From: DATLFP01 sp035540955
GTDB taxonomy: Bacteria; Actinomycetota; Acidimicrobiia; Acidimicrobiales; CADCSY01
Length of the DNA: 41,213 bases
Direction: 5' to 3'
Assembly: GCA_035540955.1 (NCBI GenBank)
Contig: DATLFP010000143.1
Location: forward strand, 1-41,213
Position 1 is the stretch's first letter. Every line of letters begins with the position of its first letter. Shown one piece after another: positions 27,874-35,632 of the stretch. The notes below the pieces were generated by a model. The model made no database searches and had not been told where the DNA came from. It saw nothing but the letters and a program-made list of their open reading frames with translations. The position numbers were made by a program, and so were the translations under genes.

Positions 27874-28736
27874 GCCGGGAACCCCACCAGGCGCAGCTCG
27901 GGTTGCAGCTCGATCCCCGACGCCTCCCGCACGCGGCGGCGCACCTCGTGGATCAGGGCCAGGACGTCGTCCGCCGACCCCCCGGGGTCGGCCTGGATGA
28001 AGTTGGCGTGCTTGGTCGACACCTCGGCGGTGCCGAGCCGGAGGCCCTTGCACCCTGCGGCCTCGACGAGTCGACCGGCGGAGTCACCCTCGGGGTTGGT
28101 GAACACCGAGCCGGCGTTCTGCCCTCCGGGCTGGTTCTCCCGCCGCCAGGCCACGATCTCGGCGATCGCGGCGGCCGCCGCATCGGGGTCGCCCTCGCTC
28201 GTCGCCAGGTCGGCCCACACGACCACCTGGGTGGGGCCGATCGACGACCGGCGGTACCCGAGCGCGAGATCGGCCGCCTCCACCACCCCATCGTCGCCGG
28301 TTGCGAGGTCGAAGACGCGGACCCGCAGGAGGTGGGCGGCGATGTCGGAGCCGTGGCCGCCGGCGTTCATGCGCACCGCGCCGCCGACCGAGCCGGGCAC
28401 GCCGACCGCCCACTCGAGCCCGCGCCGCCCCGCGGCCGCCGTGCGCCGGGCCAGCACCGGCAGCGGCGTGGCGCCGCCCGCGCGCACGAAGCCGTCCTCG
28501 AGGTCGACCGTGGCGAACCCGTCGCCGAGGACGACCGCGAGCCCGGGGAAGCCGGCGTCGGCGACGAGGAGGTTCGACCCCTTGCCGACGATCAGCACCG
28601 GCAGGTCGCGGGCCTCCACCACCGCGCTCGCCGCCCGCAGGTCGTCCTCGTGCTCGAGCCGGGCGAACAGCGCCGCCGCCCCGCCCACCCGGTACGTGGT
28701 CAGCGGTCCCAGGGGCACGTGCTCCTCGAGGTTCAT
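27870..28736 (-). CDS. murB: UDP-N-acetylenolpyruvoylglucosamine reductase MurB
   Basis: The product has 288 residues, consistent with the shorter type II MurB. The FAD-binding domain shows LTTYRVGGAAALFAR, LPVLIVGKGSNLLVADAG, GWAVGVPGSVGGAVRMNAGGHG-like EWAVGVPGSVGGAVRMNAGG and LGYRRSSI. The catalytic Ser is in NAGSVFTNPEGDSAGRLVEAAGCKGL, and the acidic residue near the end (ELQPELRLVGF) matches the general acid position. It reduces enolpyruvyl-UDP-GlcNAc to UDP-MurNAc with NADPH in the cytoplasm. The ATG overlaps the murC stop (ATGA) and the stop overlaps ftsQ (GTGA), so the three genes are translationally linked. Confidence 0.95.
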   Translation of the reverse strand: MNLEEHVPLGPLTTYRVGGAAALFARLEHEDDLRAASAVVEARDLPVLIVGKGSNLLVADAGFPGLAVVLGDGFATVDLEDGFVRAGGATPLPVLARRTAAAGRRGLEWAVGVPGSVGGAVRMNAGGHGSDIAAHLLRVRVFDLATGDDGVVEAADLALGYRRSSIGPTQVVVWADLATSEGDPDAAAAAIAEIVAWRRENQPGGQNAGSVFTNPEGDSAGRLVEAAGCKGLRLGTAEVSTKHANFIQADPGGSADDVLALIHEVRRRVREASGIELQPELRLVGFPA

Positions 28737-30100
28737 GACGCCCGCAACGCCGCCATGACCTCGTCGGGCACCGTGGTCAGGTCGCCGGCGCCGAGGGTGA
28801 GGCAGAGATCGCCGGGCCGGAGATGGTGGCGCAACCAGGCGAGCACGCCCGGCCGTTGGGGCAGGTACGCCACGTGGGCCCAGGGGTGGGCCTCGAGCAC
28901 GGCATCGACCACGAGCTTTCCGGTGACCCCGGGGATCGGCTCCTCGCTGGCGGCGTAGACGTCGGTGACCGCCAAGAGGTCGGCGTCGACGAACGCGTCG
29001 GCGAACAGCCGGTGCACGTCGCGCGTGCGCGTGTAGCGGTGGGGCTGGAACACGCACACGATGCGGGGCCAACCGCCGGCCCGGGCCGCCGCCAACGCCG
29101 CTGCCACCTCGGTCGGCATGTGGTCATAGGAGTCCACGAACGTGATGCCGGCCACCTCGCCGCGCTGCTCGAACCGCTGACCGACACCCGGGAACGACGC
29201 GAGGGCGCGCGCAACGGCGTCGAACGGCGCCCCCAGCGCCACCGCCATGACGGCGGCCGCGGTCGCGTTCCGCGCGTTGTGCACGCCCGGCAGCGGCAGC
29301 TCGATCCGCCCGAGACCCTCGATCGTGAACTGCACGCCGAAACGGTGCCCGGAGCAGTCGACGATGCGGTGGTCGGCATCGGCACCCGTCCCGTACGTGG
29401 TGCAGCCGCCGACGGCCGCAGCGATGGCGGCGGTGCCGGGATCGTCGGCGCAGAGGACCCGGGGTCCCGGCGCGGCGGCGACGAACCGGCGGAAGCCGTC
29501 CTCCAACGCCTCCCACGTGCCCCAGTGGGCGAGGTGGTCGGCCTCGGCGTTGGTGACGATCACGGCCTCGGCGCCGAGGGAGAGGAAGGTGCCGTCGCTC
29601 TCGTCGGCCTCCACCACGAACCAGTCGCCCGCGGTCCAGGCCGTGCCGCTCCCGAGGCCGGTCACCTCGCCACCGACGAGGAACGACGGGTCCATCCCCG
29701 CCTCGCGGAGCGCGAGGGCGAGCATCGCGGTGGTCGTCGTCTTGCCGTGGGTCCCCGACACGCCGATCGTGCGGCGCGCTGAGCAGATGGCGGCCATCGC
29801 CTCGGCGCGCGACAGGACCGGCACACCGAGCTCGCGCGCGGCGAGGACCTCGCGGTTGGTGTCGCCGACCGCCGTCGACCGCACGAGCACATCGGCGGTC
29901 GTCACGTGAGAGGGGTCGTGCCCGATGCTGACGGCGACGCCCGCCGCCGCCAGGCCGTCGGTCACCTTCGATCGCTCCACGTCGCAGCCCGAGACGTCGT
30001 GTCCCATCGACCGCAGGATCCGGGCGATGGCGTTCATCGCCTTGCCGCCGGCGGCGACGATGTGAACCCGCTGCGGGCGCGAGATGTCGAGGTCGGCCAT
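28733..30100 (-). CDS. murC: UDP-N-acetylmuramate-L-alanine ligase MurC (divergent motifs)
   Basis: The product has 455 residues with the three Mur ligase domains. The ATP-binding loop GVSGTHGKTTTTAM (113-126), VVEADESDGTFLS, NAEADHLAHWGTW, PGVHNARNATAA, VCVFQPHRYTRTRD and VYAASEEPIPGVTGK identify MurC. It adds L-Ala to UDP-MurNAc. Three usual motifs differ: the Rossmann loop reads VHIVAAGGKAMNAIA instead of IHFVGIGGAGMSGIA-like; the GxxRRFE segment is GVGQRFEQ; and DDYAHHPTE reads DSYDHMPTE (323-331). It is probably still a functional MurC given the intact ATP site and its position before murB. It diverges from murG over 40 bp, so both promoters must lie there or overlap the starts. Confidence 0.9.
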   Translation of the reverse strand: MADLDISRPQRVHIVAAGGKAMNAIARILRSMGHDVSGCDVERSKVTDGLAAAGVAVSIGHDPSHVTTADVLVRSTAVGDTNREVLAARELGVPVLSRAEAMAAICSARRTIGVSGTHGKTTTTAMLALALREAGMDPSFLVGGEVTGLGSGTAWTAGDWFVVEADESDGTFLSLGAEAVIVTNAEADHLAHWGTWEALEDGFRRFVAAAPGPRVLCADDPGTAAIAAAVGGCTTYGTGADADHRIVDCSGHRFGVQFTIEGLGRIELPLPGVHNARNATAAAVMAVALGAPFDAVARALASFPGVGQRFEQRGEVAGITFVDSYDHMPTEVAAALAAARAGGWPRIVCVFQPHRYTRTRDVHRLFADAFVDADLLAVTDVYAASEEPIPGVTGKLVVDAVLEAHPWAHVAYLPQRPGVLAWLRHHLRPGDLCLTLGAGDLTTVPDEVMAALRAS

Positions 30101-30140
30101 GTGATCCGTCGCGGAGGGTATCTGCGAGACTCGCACCGCC

Positions 30141-31268
30141 ATGGCCGCTCTGGACTCGGGGACCGACCCGGCGTCGATCGTGATCGCCGCCGGCGGGACC
30201 GGCGGCCACATCACCCCGGGCCTCGCGCTCGCGGAGGCGCTCGCCGAGCGGGCGCCGGCGGCCCGCATCGCCTTCGTGGGCACGCGGCGAGGGATGGAGG
30301 GCGAGCTGATCCCGGCGGCGGGGTATCCCCTCCACCTCTATGACATGGTCCAGTTCGCCGGAACCGGTTGGCGCAAGGCGCTCGTGCCGCTGGCCCTCGT
30401 CCGGTCGGCGATCCAGGCCCGGTCGATCCTCCGCCGCGCCGGTGCCCGTGTGGCGGTGACGATGGGGGGCTACAGCGGCGTGCCGCTCGTCATCGGCGCC
30501 CGCCTGGCCGGCGTGCCCTCGATCGTGCACGAGCCGGGTGCCGTGCCGGGCAAGGCCAACCTCCTCGCCGCCCGCTTCACGCGCAACATCGCCACGTCGT
30601 TCCCGAACACCCGGTTCCCCCGTCGCGAGGCCCGACTCGTCGGCTACCCGCTGGGCCGGGCGATCACCGCCTTCGACCGCGCCGCGCTGCGGCCCGAGGC
30701 GCGGGCCGCCCACGGCCTCGCCGACGGCGACACCCTGATCCTCGTGTCCGGCGGCAGCCAGGGCTCGGTCCGCCTCAACGACCTCGCCCTCGATCTCGCC
30801 GCCCGCTGGGCCGGTCGCACCGACATCCGCATCCTGCTGAAGGCCGGCGCCCGCAACCACGAAGCGGTGGCAGCCGCGCTCGCCGGTCATCCGGCCGCGG
30901 GGATCGTCGATCTCGTCCGCTACATCGACTCGATGCCCCACGCCTACGCCGCCGCCGACCTCGCCATCACCCGCGCCGGCGCCGCCACCGTGTCGGAGCT
31001 GGCGGTGGTCGAGCTGCCGGCCGTCCTCATCCCCTTCCCCCACGACGAGCACGACGAGCAGCTGCACAACGCCGAGCCGCTCGTGGCCGCCGGCGCCGCG
31101 CTCCTCGTGCGCGATGCGGAGGCGACCGCCGACGTCGTCGGCCCCCTGATCGAAGCGCGGGTGGCTGATGGCGCGATGCTCGATGCCATGCGAACCGGCA
31201 CCCGAGCGTCGGCCCGACCGGAGGCCGCGGATGCGCTGGCAGCGATGGTGCTGGAGCTCGCCCGATGA
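30141..31268 (+). CDS. murG: MurG-like UDP-GlcNAc:lipid I glycosyltransferase
   Basis: The product has 375 residues. The GT28 fold is shown by IVIAAGGTGGHITPGLALAEAL (glycine loop), FVGTRRGMEGELIPAAGYPLH, VTMGGYSGVPLVIGARLAGVPSIVHE, GYPLGRAI, ILVSGGSQGSVRLND in the linker, and TRAGAATVSELAVVELPAVLIPFP in the C-terminal UDP-binding half. MurG adds GlcNAc to lipid I on the inner membrane face. Some motifs are altered: HEPGAVPGKAN for the usual HEQNAVPG and PHDEHDEQLHNAE in the uracil/ribose-binding region. It is inverted relative to the rest of the dcw cluster and shares a 4-bp overlap (ATGA) with a sugar nucleotidyltransferase. A related glycosyltransferase of another pathway is possible, but location favours MurG. 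Confidence 0.85.
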   Translation: MAALDSGTDPASIVIAAGGTGGHITPGLALAEALAERAPAARIAFVGTRRGMEGELIPAAGYPLHLYDMVQFAGTGWRKALVPLALVRSAIQARSILRRAGARVAVTMGGYSGVPLVIGARLAGVPSIVHEPGAVPGKANLLAARFTRNIATSFPNTRFPRREARLVGYPLGRAITAFDRAALRPEARAAHGLADGDTLILVSGGSQGSVRLNDLALDLAARWAGRTDIRILLKAGARNHEAVAAALAGHPAAGIVDLVRYIDSMPHAYAAADLAITRAGAATVSELAVVELPAVLIPFPHDEHDEQLHNAEPLVAAGAALLVRDAEATADVVGPLIEARVADGAMLDAMRTGTRASARPEAADALAAMVLELAR

Positions 31269-32272
31269 GGGTCGGCCCCGAGGAGCCCGTCGTCGACGCC
31301 CTGCCCCGCCTGGCGGGCGTGGGGGCAGTCGTCGACGGTGACCGCTTCCTCGGCACGATCACCGACGCCGCCGTCCGGCGCCGCCTCCTCGCCGAGGCGG
31401 ATCCCGCCGACCTCGTGTGCGGCGACGTGCTCGACGACGAGCCGGTGGTGGTCGCCCCGGGCACACCCGACGACGAGGTTCGGGCGCTCCTCTCGTCCCG
31501 GCACGTGCGGGCGGCGGCCATCGTCGACGGCGAGCGGTTCATCGGGCAGACGACCGTCGAGGCGCCGGTGCCGGCGGCGACCGCGCTCGCGCTGGCCGGC
31601 GGTCGGGGTGAGCGGCTCCAGCCTCTCACGTTCAAGGTCCCGAAGCCGCTCCTGCAGGTCGGCGGCCGCTCGATCCTCGAGCGCACGCTCGAGTCGATCT
31701 ACGCCTCGCGCATCGAGGACGTGTGGCTGGCGGTCAACTACATGGCCGACATGATCGAGGAGCGCATCGGCGACGGGGCGCGCTTCGGCCTTCGCATCCG
31801 CTACCTCCGCGAGGAGCAGCCGCTCGACACCGCCGGCCCGCTCACGCTGATCGAAGGCGAGCCACCGGGACCGATCGTCGTCACGAACACCGACCAGATC
31901 ACGAACATGTCCTTCGCCCGCATGGTCGACTACCACGTCAGCGAGCAGGCCGACGTGACCGTCGCCGCTTACATGCACGAGGTTGCCATCCCCTACGGCG
32001 TCTTCGAGCTCCGCGGCACCGATCTGATCGGCGTCCGCGAGAAGCCGACCATCCGCTTCCCGGTCAACGCCGGCTACTACGTCGTCGACCCGGGGAGCAT
32101 CGCGCTCATCCCTCGCGGCGAGCGGTTCGGGATGGACGAGCTCATGGATGCGGTGATGCGGGGCGGAGGTCGCGTCGTCGTCTTCCCGATGGTCGAGAAG
32201 TGGATCGACATCGGGACCCCGGAGGCGCTCGAGCAGGCGCTGCTGCTGTTCGCCACAGGCGAGGAGGTCTGA
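31265..32272 (+). CDS. CBS-domain sugar-1-phosphate nucleotidyltransferase (PtmE/LegF-like)
   Basis: The product has 335 residues. Residues about 8-95 form a pair of CBS-like repeats (GVGAVVDGDRFLGTITDAAVRR and VRAAAIVDGERFIGQTTV). From about 103 comes an NTP_transferase domain: ALAGGRGERLQPLTFKVPKPLLQVGG holds the nucleotide-binding signature, IVVTNTDQITN the metal-binding Asp, and VEKWIDIGTPEALEQAL the family C-terminal motif. The CBS-plus-transferase layout matches PtmE/LegF proteins, which form GDP-glucosamine/GlcNAc in legionaminic acid pathways. Mannose- or GlcNAc-1-phosphate transferases are alternatives. It overlaps murG by 4 bp and precedes the LegB-like dehydratase by 2 bp, so all three form one operon. 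Confidence 0.85.
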   Translation: MRVGPEEPVVDALPRLAGVGAVVDGDRFLGTITDAAVRRRLLAEADPADLVCGDVLDDEPVVVAPGTPDDEVRALLSSRHVRAAAIVDGERFIGQTTVEAPVPAATALALAGGRGERLQPLTFKVPKPLLQVGGRSILERTLESIYASRIEDVWLAVNYMADMIEERIGDGARFGLRIRYLREEQPLDTAGPLTLIEGEPPGPIVVTNTDQITNMSFARMVDYHVSEQADVTVAAYMHEVAIPYGVFELRGTDLIGVREKPTIRFPVNAGYYVVDPGSIALIPRGERFGMDELMDAVMRGGGRVVVFPMVEKWIDIGTPEALEQALLLFATGEEV

Positions 32273-32274
32273 GG

Positions 32275-33264
32275 GTGTCCACATCGTGGGAGGGCGTCAA
32301 GGTCTGCGTGACCGGCGGTGAGGGCTTCATCGGGAGCCACCTCGTCGAACGGCTCGTCCGCGAGGGCGCGTCGGTGCGCGTGCTCGCGCTGTACAACCCC
32401 TTCGGCCGGTACGGCTGGCTCGATCCCGCCGTCCACACCGACGTCGAGCTGCTCCCCGGCGACGTTCGCGACCGCGGCCGGACCTTCGAGGCCGTCGACG
32501 GCACCGAGGTCGTGTTCCACCTCGCCGCCCTCGGCGGCATCCCCTACAGCTACGTCGCGCCCGAGTCCTACGTCCAGGTGAACGTCGAAGGCACCGTGAA
32601 CGTGGCCGAAGCCGCCCGGCGGGCCGGCGTCCGGCGCCTGGTGCACACCTCGACGTCGGAGACCTATGGGACGGCGCGCACCGTGCCCATCGCCGAGGAC
32701 CACCCGATGCAACCGCAGTCGCCGTACTCGGCCTCCAAGATCGGGGCCGACAACATGGCGCTCTCGTACCACCACGCGTTCGACCTCCCGGTGGCCGTCA
32801 TCCGCCCCTTCAACGTCTACGGCCCTCGGCAGTCGACGAGAGCGGTCATCCCCACGATCCTCACCCAGCTGCACCGCGGGGTGAAGCGCCTCGAGCTCGG
32901 GGCGGTCACGCCCACGCGCGACTTCACCTACGTCGAGGACACCGTCGCCGGCTTCCTGGCGGTGGCGGCCTGTGACCGCGCCATCGGCCAGGCGGTCAAC
33001 ATCGGGTCGGGCAGGGAGATCTCCATCGGCGAGCTGGCCGAGCTGCTCATCGAGGTCGTCGGCACCGACGCCGAGCTCGTGACCGACGACGCCCGCCTCC
33101 GCCCGCCGGCCAGCGAGGTCGAGCGCCTCCTCGCCGACATCACCCGGGCGCGGGAGTGGACAGGCTGGGCGCCCTCGGTCGGCCTGCGCGAGGGTCTGAC
33201 CCGGACCTCGGACTGGATCAAGGCCAACCTCGACGAGGTCGACACCCGCGGCTACGCCGTCTGA
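32275..33264 (+). CDS. NAD-dependent epimerase/dehydratase, LegB-like (sugar nucleotide 4,6-dehydratase)
   Basis: The product has 329 residues and is an extended SDR. NAD binding is by VCVTGGEGFIGSHLVERL; catalytic residues lie in VHTSTSETYGTA and PYSASKIGADNMALSYH (Tyr-x-x-x-Lys). IRPFNVYGPRQSTRAVIPTILTQL, RDFTYVEDTVAGFLAV and AVNIGSGREISIGELAELL are class-typical. The wording is close to LegB / the LLPSF_EDH family that makes the 4-keto-6-deoxy intermediate from GDP- or UDP-GlcNAc. The usual aminotransferase and synthase partners of that pathway are not in this window. GTG start with GGAGG 9 nt upstream, and a hairpin follows the stop. The precise substrate is inference. Confidence 0.87.
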   Translation: MSTSWEGVKVCVTGGEGFIGSHLVERLVREGASVRVLALYNPFGRYGWLDPAVHTDVELLPGDVRDRGRTFEAVDGTEVVFHLAALGGIPYSYVAPESYVQVNVEGTVNVAEAARRAGVRRLVHTSTSETYGTARTVPIAEDHPMQPQSPYSASKIGADNMALSYHHAFDLPVAVIRPFNVYGPRQSTRAVIPTILTQLHRGVKRLELGAVTPTRDFTYVEDTVAGFLAVAACDRAIGQAVNIGSGREISIGELAELLIEVVGTDAELVTDDARLRPPASEVERLLADITRAREWTGWAPSVGLREGLTRTSDWIKANLDEVDTRGYAV

Positions 33265-33314
33265 GATCTCGGGCTGTTGGAAGCCCCAGAAGGGCCTCCG
33301 TCGACCCGAGATCT
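33264..33314. terminator. Hairpin terminator between the LegB-like gene and convergent ftsW
   Basis: AGATCTCGGG (33264-33273) is perfectly inverted at 33305-33314. Inside the 31-nt loop GGA-x-GCCC and GGGC-x-TCC pair again, giving an extended stem. It overlaps the stop of the LegB-like gene and lies 15 bp beyond the ftsW stop, so it can terminate both transcripts. Confidence 0.75.
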
Positions 33315-33329
33315 GCGACAGGCCAAGCG

Positions 33330-34595
33330 CTACCGGGCGGGGACGGGGCGCATGGCCGGATGGGCCGGCGACCGATGGTGCACCGGGCGACCGACCCGGG
33401 CCCGTCCGTGGGCGGCGATGTTGACGAGCATCCCGGTGGCGGCCAGCGTCACGAGCATCGACGCGCCGCCATAGGAGACGAAGGGCAGGGTGATGCCGGT
33501 GATGGGCAGCAGCCCGATCACCCCGCCGATGTTGATGAGGGCCTGGGCGAGGATCCACGCGGTGATGCCGGCGGCGACGAGGGTCCCGTAGAGGTCGGGG
33601 GCCCGCAGCGCCGCCTTCATTCCCAGCACGGCGAACAGCGCGAACAGGCCGACCACCAGCAGGGTGCCCAGCAGGCCCAGCTCCTCGCCGATGATGGCGA
33701 AGATGAAGTCGGTGTGGGCGTTCGGGAGGTAGCCGTACTTCGACGCGCTCTCCCCCAGGCCGCTGCCGAACCAGCCGCCGGACGCCAGCCCGTTGAGCGA
33801 CTGGTTGATCTGGTACCCGGTGTTCCCCGGATCCCGTGACGGGTGGAGGAACGCGAGGAGGCGGGCGCGACGGTAGGGCTCGGCCACTGCCAGCCCGATC
33901 GAGAGCGTGGCGCCGACGCCGAGGACGCCGGTCAGGCGGAGGAGGGGGACACCCGCCACGAAGAGCACGGCGAACACGATGGCGGCGACGGCCATCGACC
34001 CGCCGAGATCGGGCTGCAGCATCATCAGCGCGCCGGTGAGGCCGACCACGACGAGGATGGGCACCAGCGTGAGGCGGGCGTCCTCGATGCGATGTGACCG
34101 GCGGGCCAGGAGGTCGGCGCAGAACAGGAGGAGCCCGAGCTTGGCGAGCTCGGCGGGCTGGATCCGGAACATGCCGGCGCCGATCCAGGAGCGGGCGCCG
34201 TTGACGCGCACGCCGATGCCGGGGATGAGCACCAGCACGAGCAGCGCCGTCGAGAGCACCAGCAGCGGCACCGAGAGTCGGCGGAGGACGCGGTAGTCGA
34301 TGCGGGAGACGACGGCGAAGGCGACGACGCCGAGCACCACCCACACCAGCTGCCGGGTGAAGTAGTACCAGGTGGTGTCGTGCTCCCGGAGCGACTGCAC
34401 CGACGACGAGGACAGGACCATCACCAGGCCGATGATCAGCAGGACCGAGGTGACGCCGAGGAGGAGCCAATACGTGGTCGGGCGGTCCTCGGGCGCGACG
34501 TCGAGTCGCATCCGGTGACCTCGTCGCGGCGCGCGGCGCATCCGGCCATGGTCGCCCACCCGCGGTGGGCGACGGGGGGATGCCGGCCTCGCCAT
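33330..34595 (-). CDS. ftsW: SEDS peptidoglycan glycosyltransferase FtsW
   Basis: The product has 421 residues with about ten membrane helices. SEDS motifs are clear: VNGARSWIGAGMFRIQPAELAKLGLLLFCADLL, LMMLQPDLGGSMAVAAI, NTGYQINQSLNGLASGGWFGSGLGESASKYGYLPNAHTDFIFAIIGEELGL (read in segments) and GITLPFVSYGGASML. The catalytic Asp is expected in the long extracytoplasmic loop after LHPSRDPGNTGYQ. FtsW polymerises lipid II at the septum with FtsI. ATG 34595 shares one base with the mraY stop (TGATG); this adds a 30-residue Arg-rich cytoplasmic tail. A later ATG (MRLDVAPEDRP) is a weaker alternative. murD, usually between mraY and ftsW, is missing. Confidence 0.95.
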   Translation of the reverse strand: MARPASPRRPPRVGDHGRMRRAPRRGHRMRLDVAPEDRPTTYWLLLGVTSVLLIIGLVMVLSSSSVQSLREHDTTWYYFTRQLVWVVLGVVAFAVVSRIDYRVLRRLSVPLLVLSTALLVLVLIPGIGVRVNGARSWIGAGMFRIQPAELAKLGLLLFCADLLARRSHRIEDARLTLVPILVVVGLTGALMMLQPDLGGSMAVAAIVFAVLFVAGVPLLRLTGVLGVGATLSIGLAVAEPYRRARLLAFLHPSRDPGNTGYQINQSLNGLASGGWFGSGLGESASKYGYLPNAHTDFIFAIIGEELGLLGTLLVVGLFALFAVLGMKAALRAPDLYGTLVAAGITAWILAQALINIGGVIGLLPITGITLPFVSYGGASMLVTLAATGMLVNIAAHGRARVGRPVHHRSPAHPAMRPVPAR

Positions 34596-35632
34596 CAGTC
34601 GATCACGCCCGGGATCGAGAGATAGTCGGCGTAGAACACCGCCACCGCCATCGCCGTCGACATGGCGGCCAGGATCCAGAACCTGATGATCACCGTGGTC
34701 TCCGGCCATCCGAGCAGCTCGAAGTGGTGGTGGATGGGCGCCATCCGGAAGACCCGGCGCTTGAACAGGCGGAAGCTGGCGATCTGCACCACCACCGACA
34801 GCGTCTCGATCACGAAGATGGCGCCGATGATCGGCAGGAGCAGGTGGGTGTTGGTCATGAGCGCCAGGGCCGCCAACCCGGCGCCGATGGCGAGCGACCC
34901 GGTGTCGCCCATGAAGATCTGCGCCGGCGCCGCGTTCCACCACAGGAACCCGGCGGTGGCGCCGACCATGGCCGCGGCGACGAGCGCGAGATCGAGGGCC
35001 TGCGGGATCTGGTAGATCTCCCCGTGCCGGAACGCCCAGAAGGCGATGACCACATAGGCGCTGAAGGAGAACGACGCCGAGCCGGCGGCGAGGCCGTCGA
35101 GGCCGTCGGTGAAGTTGACGGCGTTGGTCATCGCCGCGAAGACCAGCACCGCGAACAGGACCCACAGGACGCGGCCCAGCTCGATGTCGAGCGATCCGAC
35201 GCGCGTGAACGCGAGCTCGGTCGACACGTCGGCCTTGGTGAGGACGCTGTACGCGAACACGATCGCGACGAGGAGGATCCCGAGCATCTTCGCTCGCTTG
35301 GTGAGACCGAGGTTCCGCGCGTTGCGGACGGCGATCCAGTCGTCCACGAGGCCGACCATCGATGCGCCGATGATGGCGGCCATCGTGAGCATTCCGCCCC
35401 AGGTGAAGATCGTTCCTTCCCGCAGATGGGCAACGACGTAGCCGACGACCGCACCCGCCACGATCGCCAGCCCACCCATCGTCGGGGTGCCGGCCTTGGT
35501 CACATGGACGTCGGAGAGCTCCTCGAGGATGGGCTGGCCGATGCCGTGCGCCCGCAACCAGGAGATGAGGAACGGCGTCCCGACGAGCGAGATCACGAGG
35601 GCGATGCCGGCCGCCAGGAGAAGGGCGATCAC
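34595..35632 (-). CDS. mraY: Phospho-N-acetylmuramoyl-pentapeptide transferase MraY
   Basis: The product has 345 residues with about ten membrane helices. Diagnostic segments are KAGTPTMGGLAIV, MVGLVDDWIAVR (the Asp-Asp pair), NAVNFTDGLDGLAAGSA, the catalytic/Mg-binding FMGDTGSLAIGAGLA, and RMAPIHHHFELLGWPETTVIIRFWI with the HHH motif. It transfers phospho-MurNAc-pentapeptide to undecaprenyl phosphate, forming lipid I. The GTG start overlaps the murE stop (GTGA) and the stop overlaps the ftsW ATG. This tight murE-mraY-ftsW packing means murF and murD have been removed or were never here, rather than being separated by junk DNA. Confidence 0.96.
   Translation of the reverse strand: MIALLLAAGIALVISLVGTPFLISWLRAHGIGQPILEELSDVHVTKAGTPTMGGLAIVAGAVVGYVVAHLREGTIFTWGGMLTMAAIIGASMVGLVDDWIAVRNARNLGLTKRAKMLGILLVAIVFAYSVLTKADVSTELAFTRVGSLDIELGRVLWVLFAVLVFAAMTNAVNFTDGLDGLAAGSASFSFSAYVVIAFWAFRHGEIYQIPQALDLALVAAAMVGATAGFLWWNAAPAQIFMGDTGSLAIGAGLAALALMTNTHLLLPIIGAIFVIETLSVVVQIASFRLFKRRVFRMAPIHHHFELLGWPETTVIIRFWILAAMSTAMAVAVFYADYLSIPGVID

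Noticed and set aside
30101..30140. Specific -35/-10 elements for murC and murG in the 40-bp divergent gap
   Set aside because: TACCCT (minus) and TATCTG (plus) are present, but no acceptable -35 elements pair with them, so the promoters cannot be assigned.
31265..33264. The two genes after murG as displaced murD or murF
   Set aside because: Neither has the Mur ligase GTxGKT motif; they are a nucleotidyltransferase and an SDR dehydratase.
33264..33314. The inverted repeat after the LegB-like gene as an insertion or attachment site scar
   Set aside because: It has the position and stem-loop form of a convergent terminator, no matching copy is seen at the other end of the three-gene unit, and base composition does not change.
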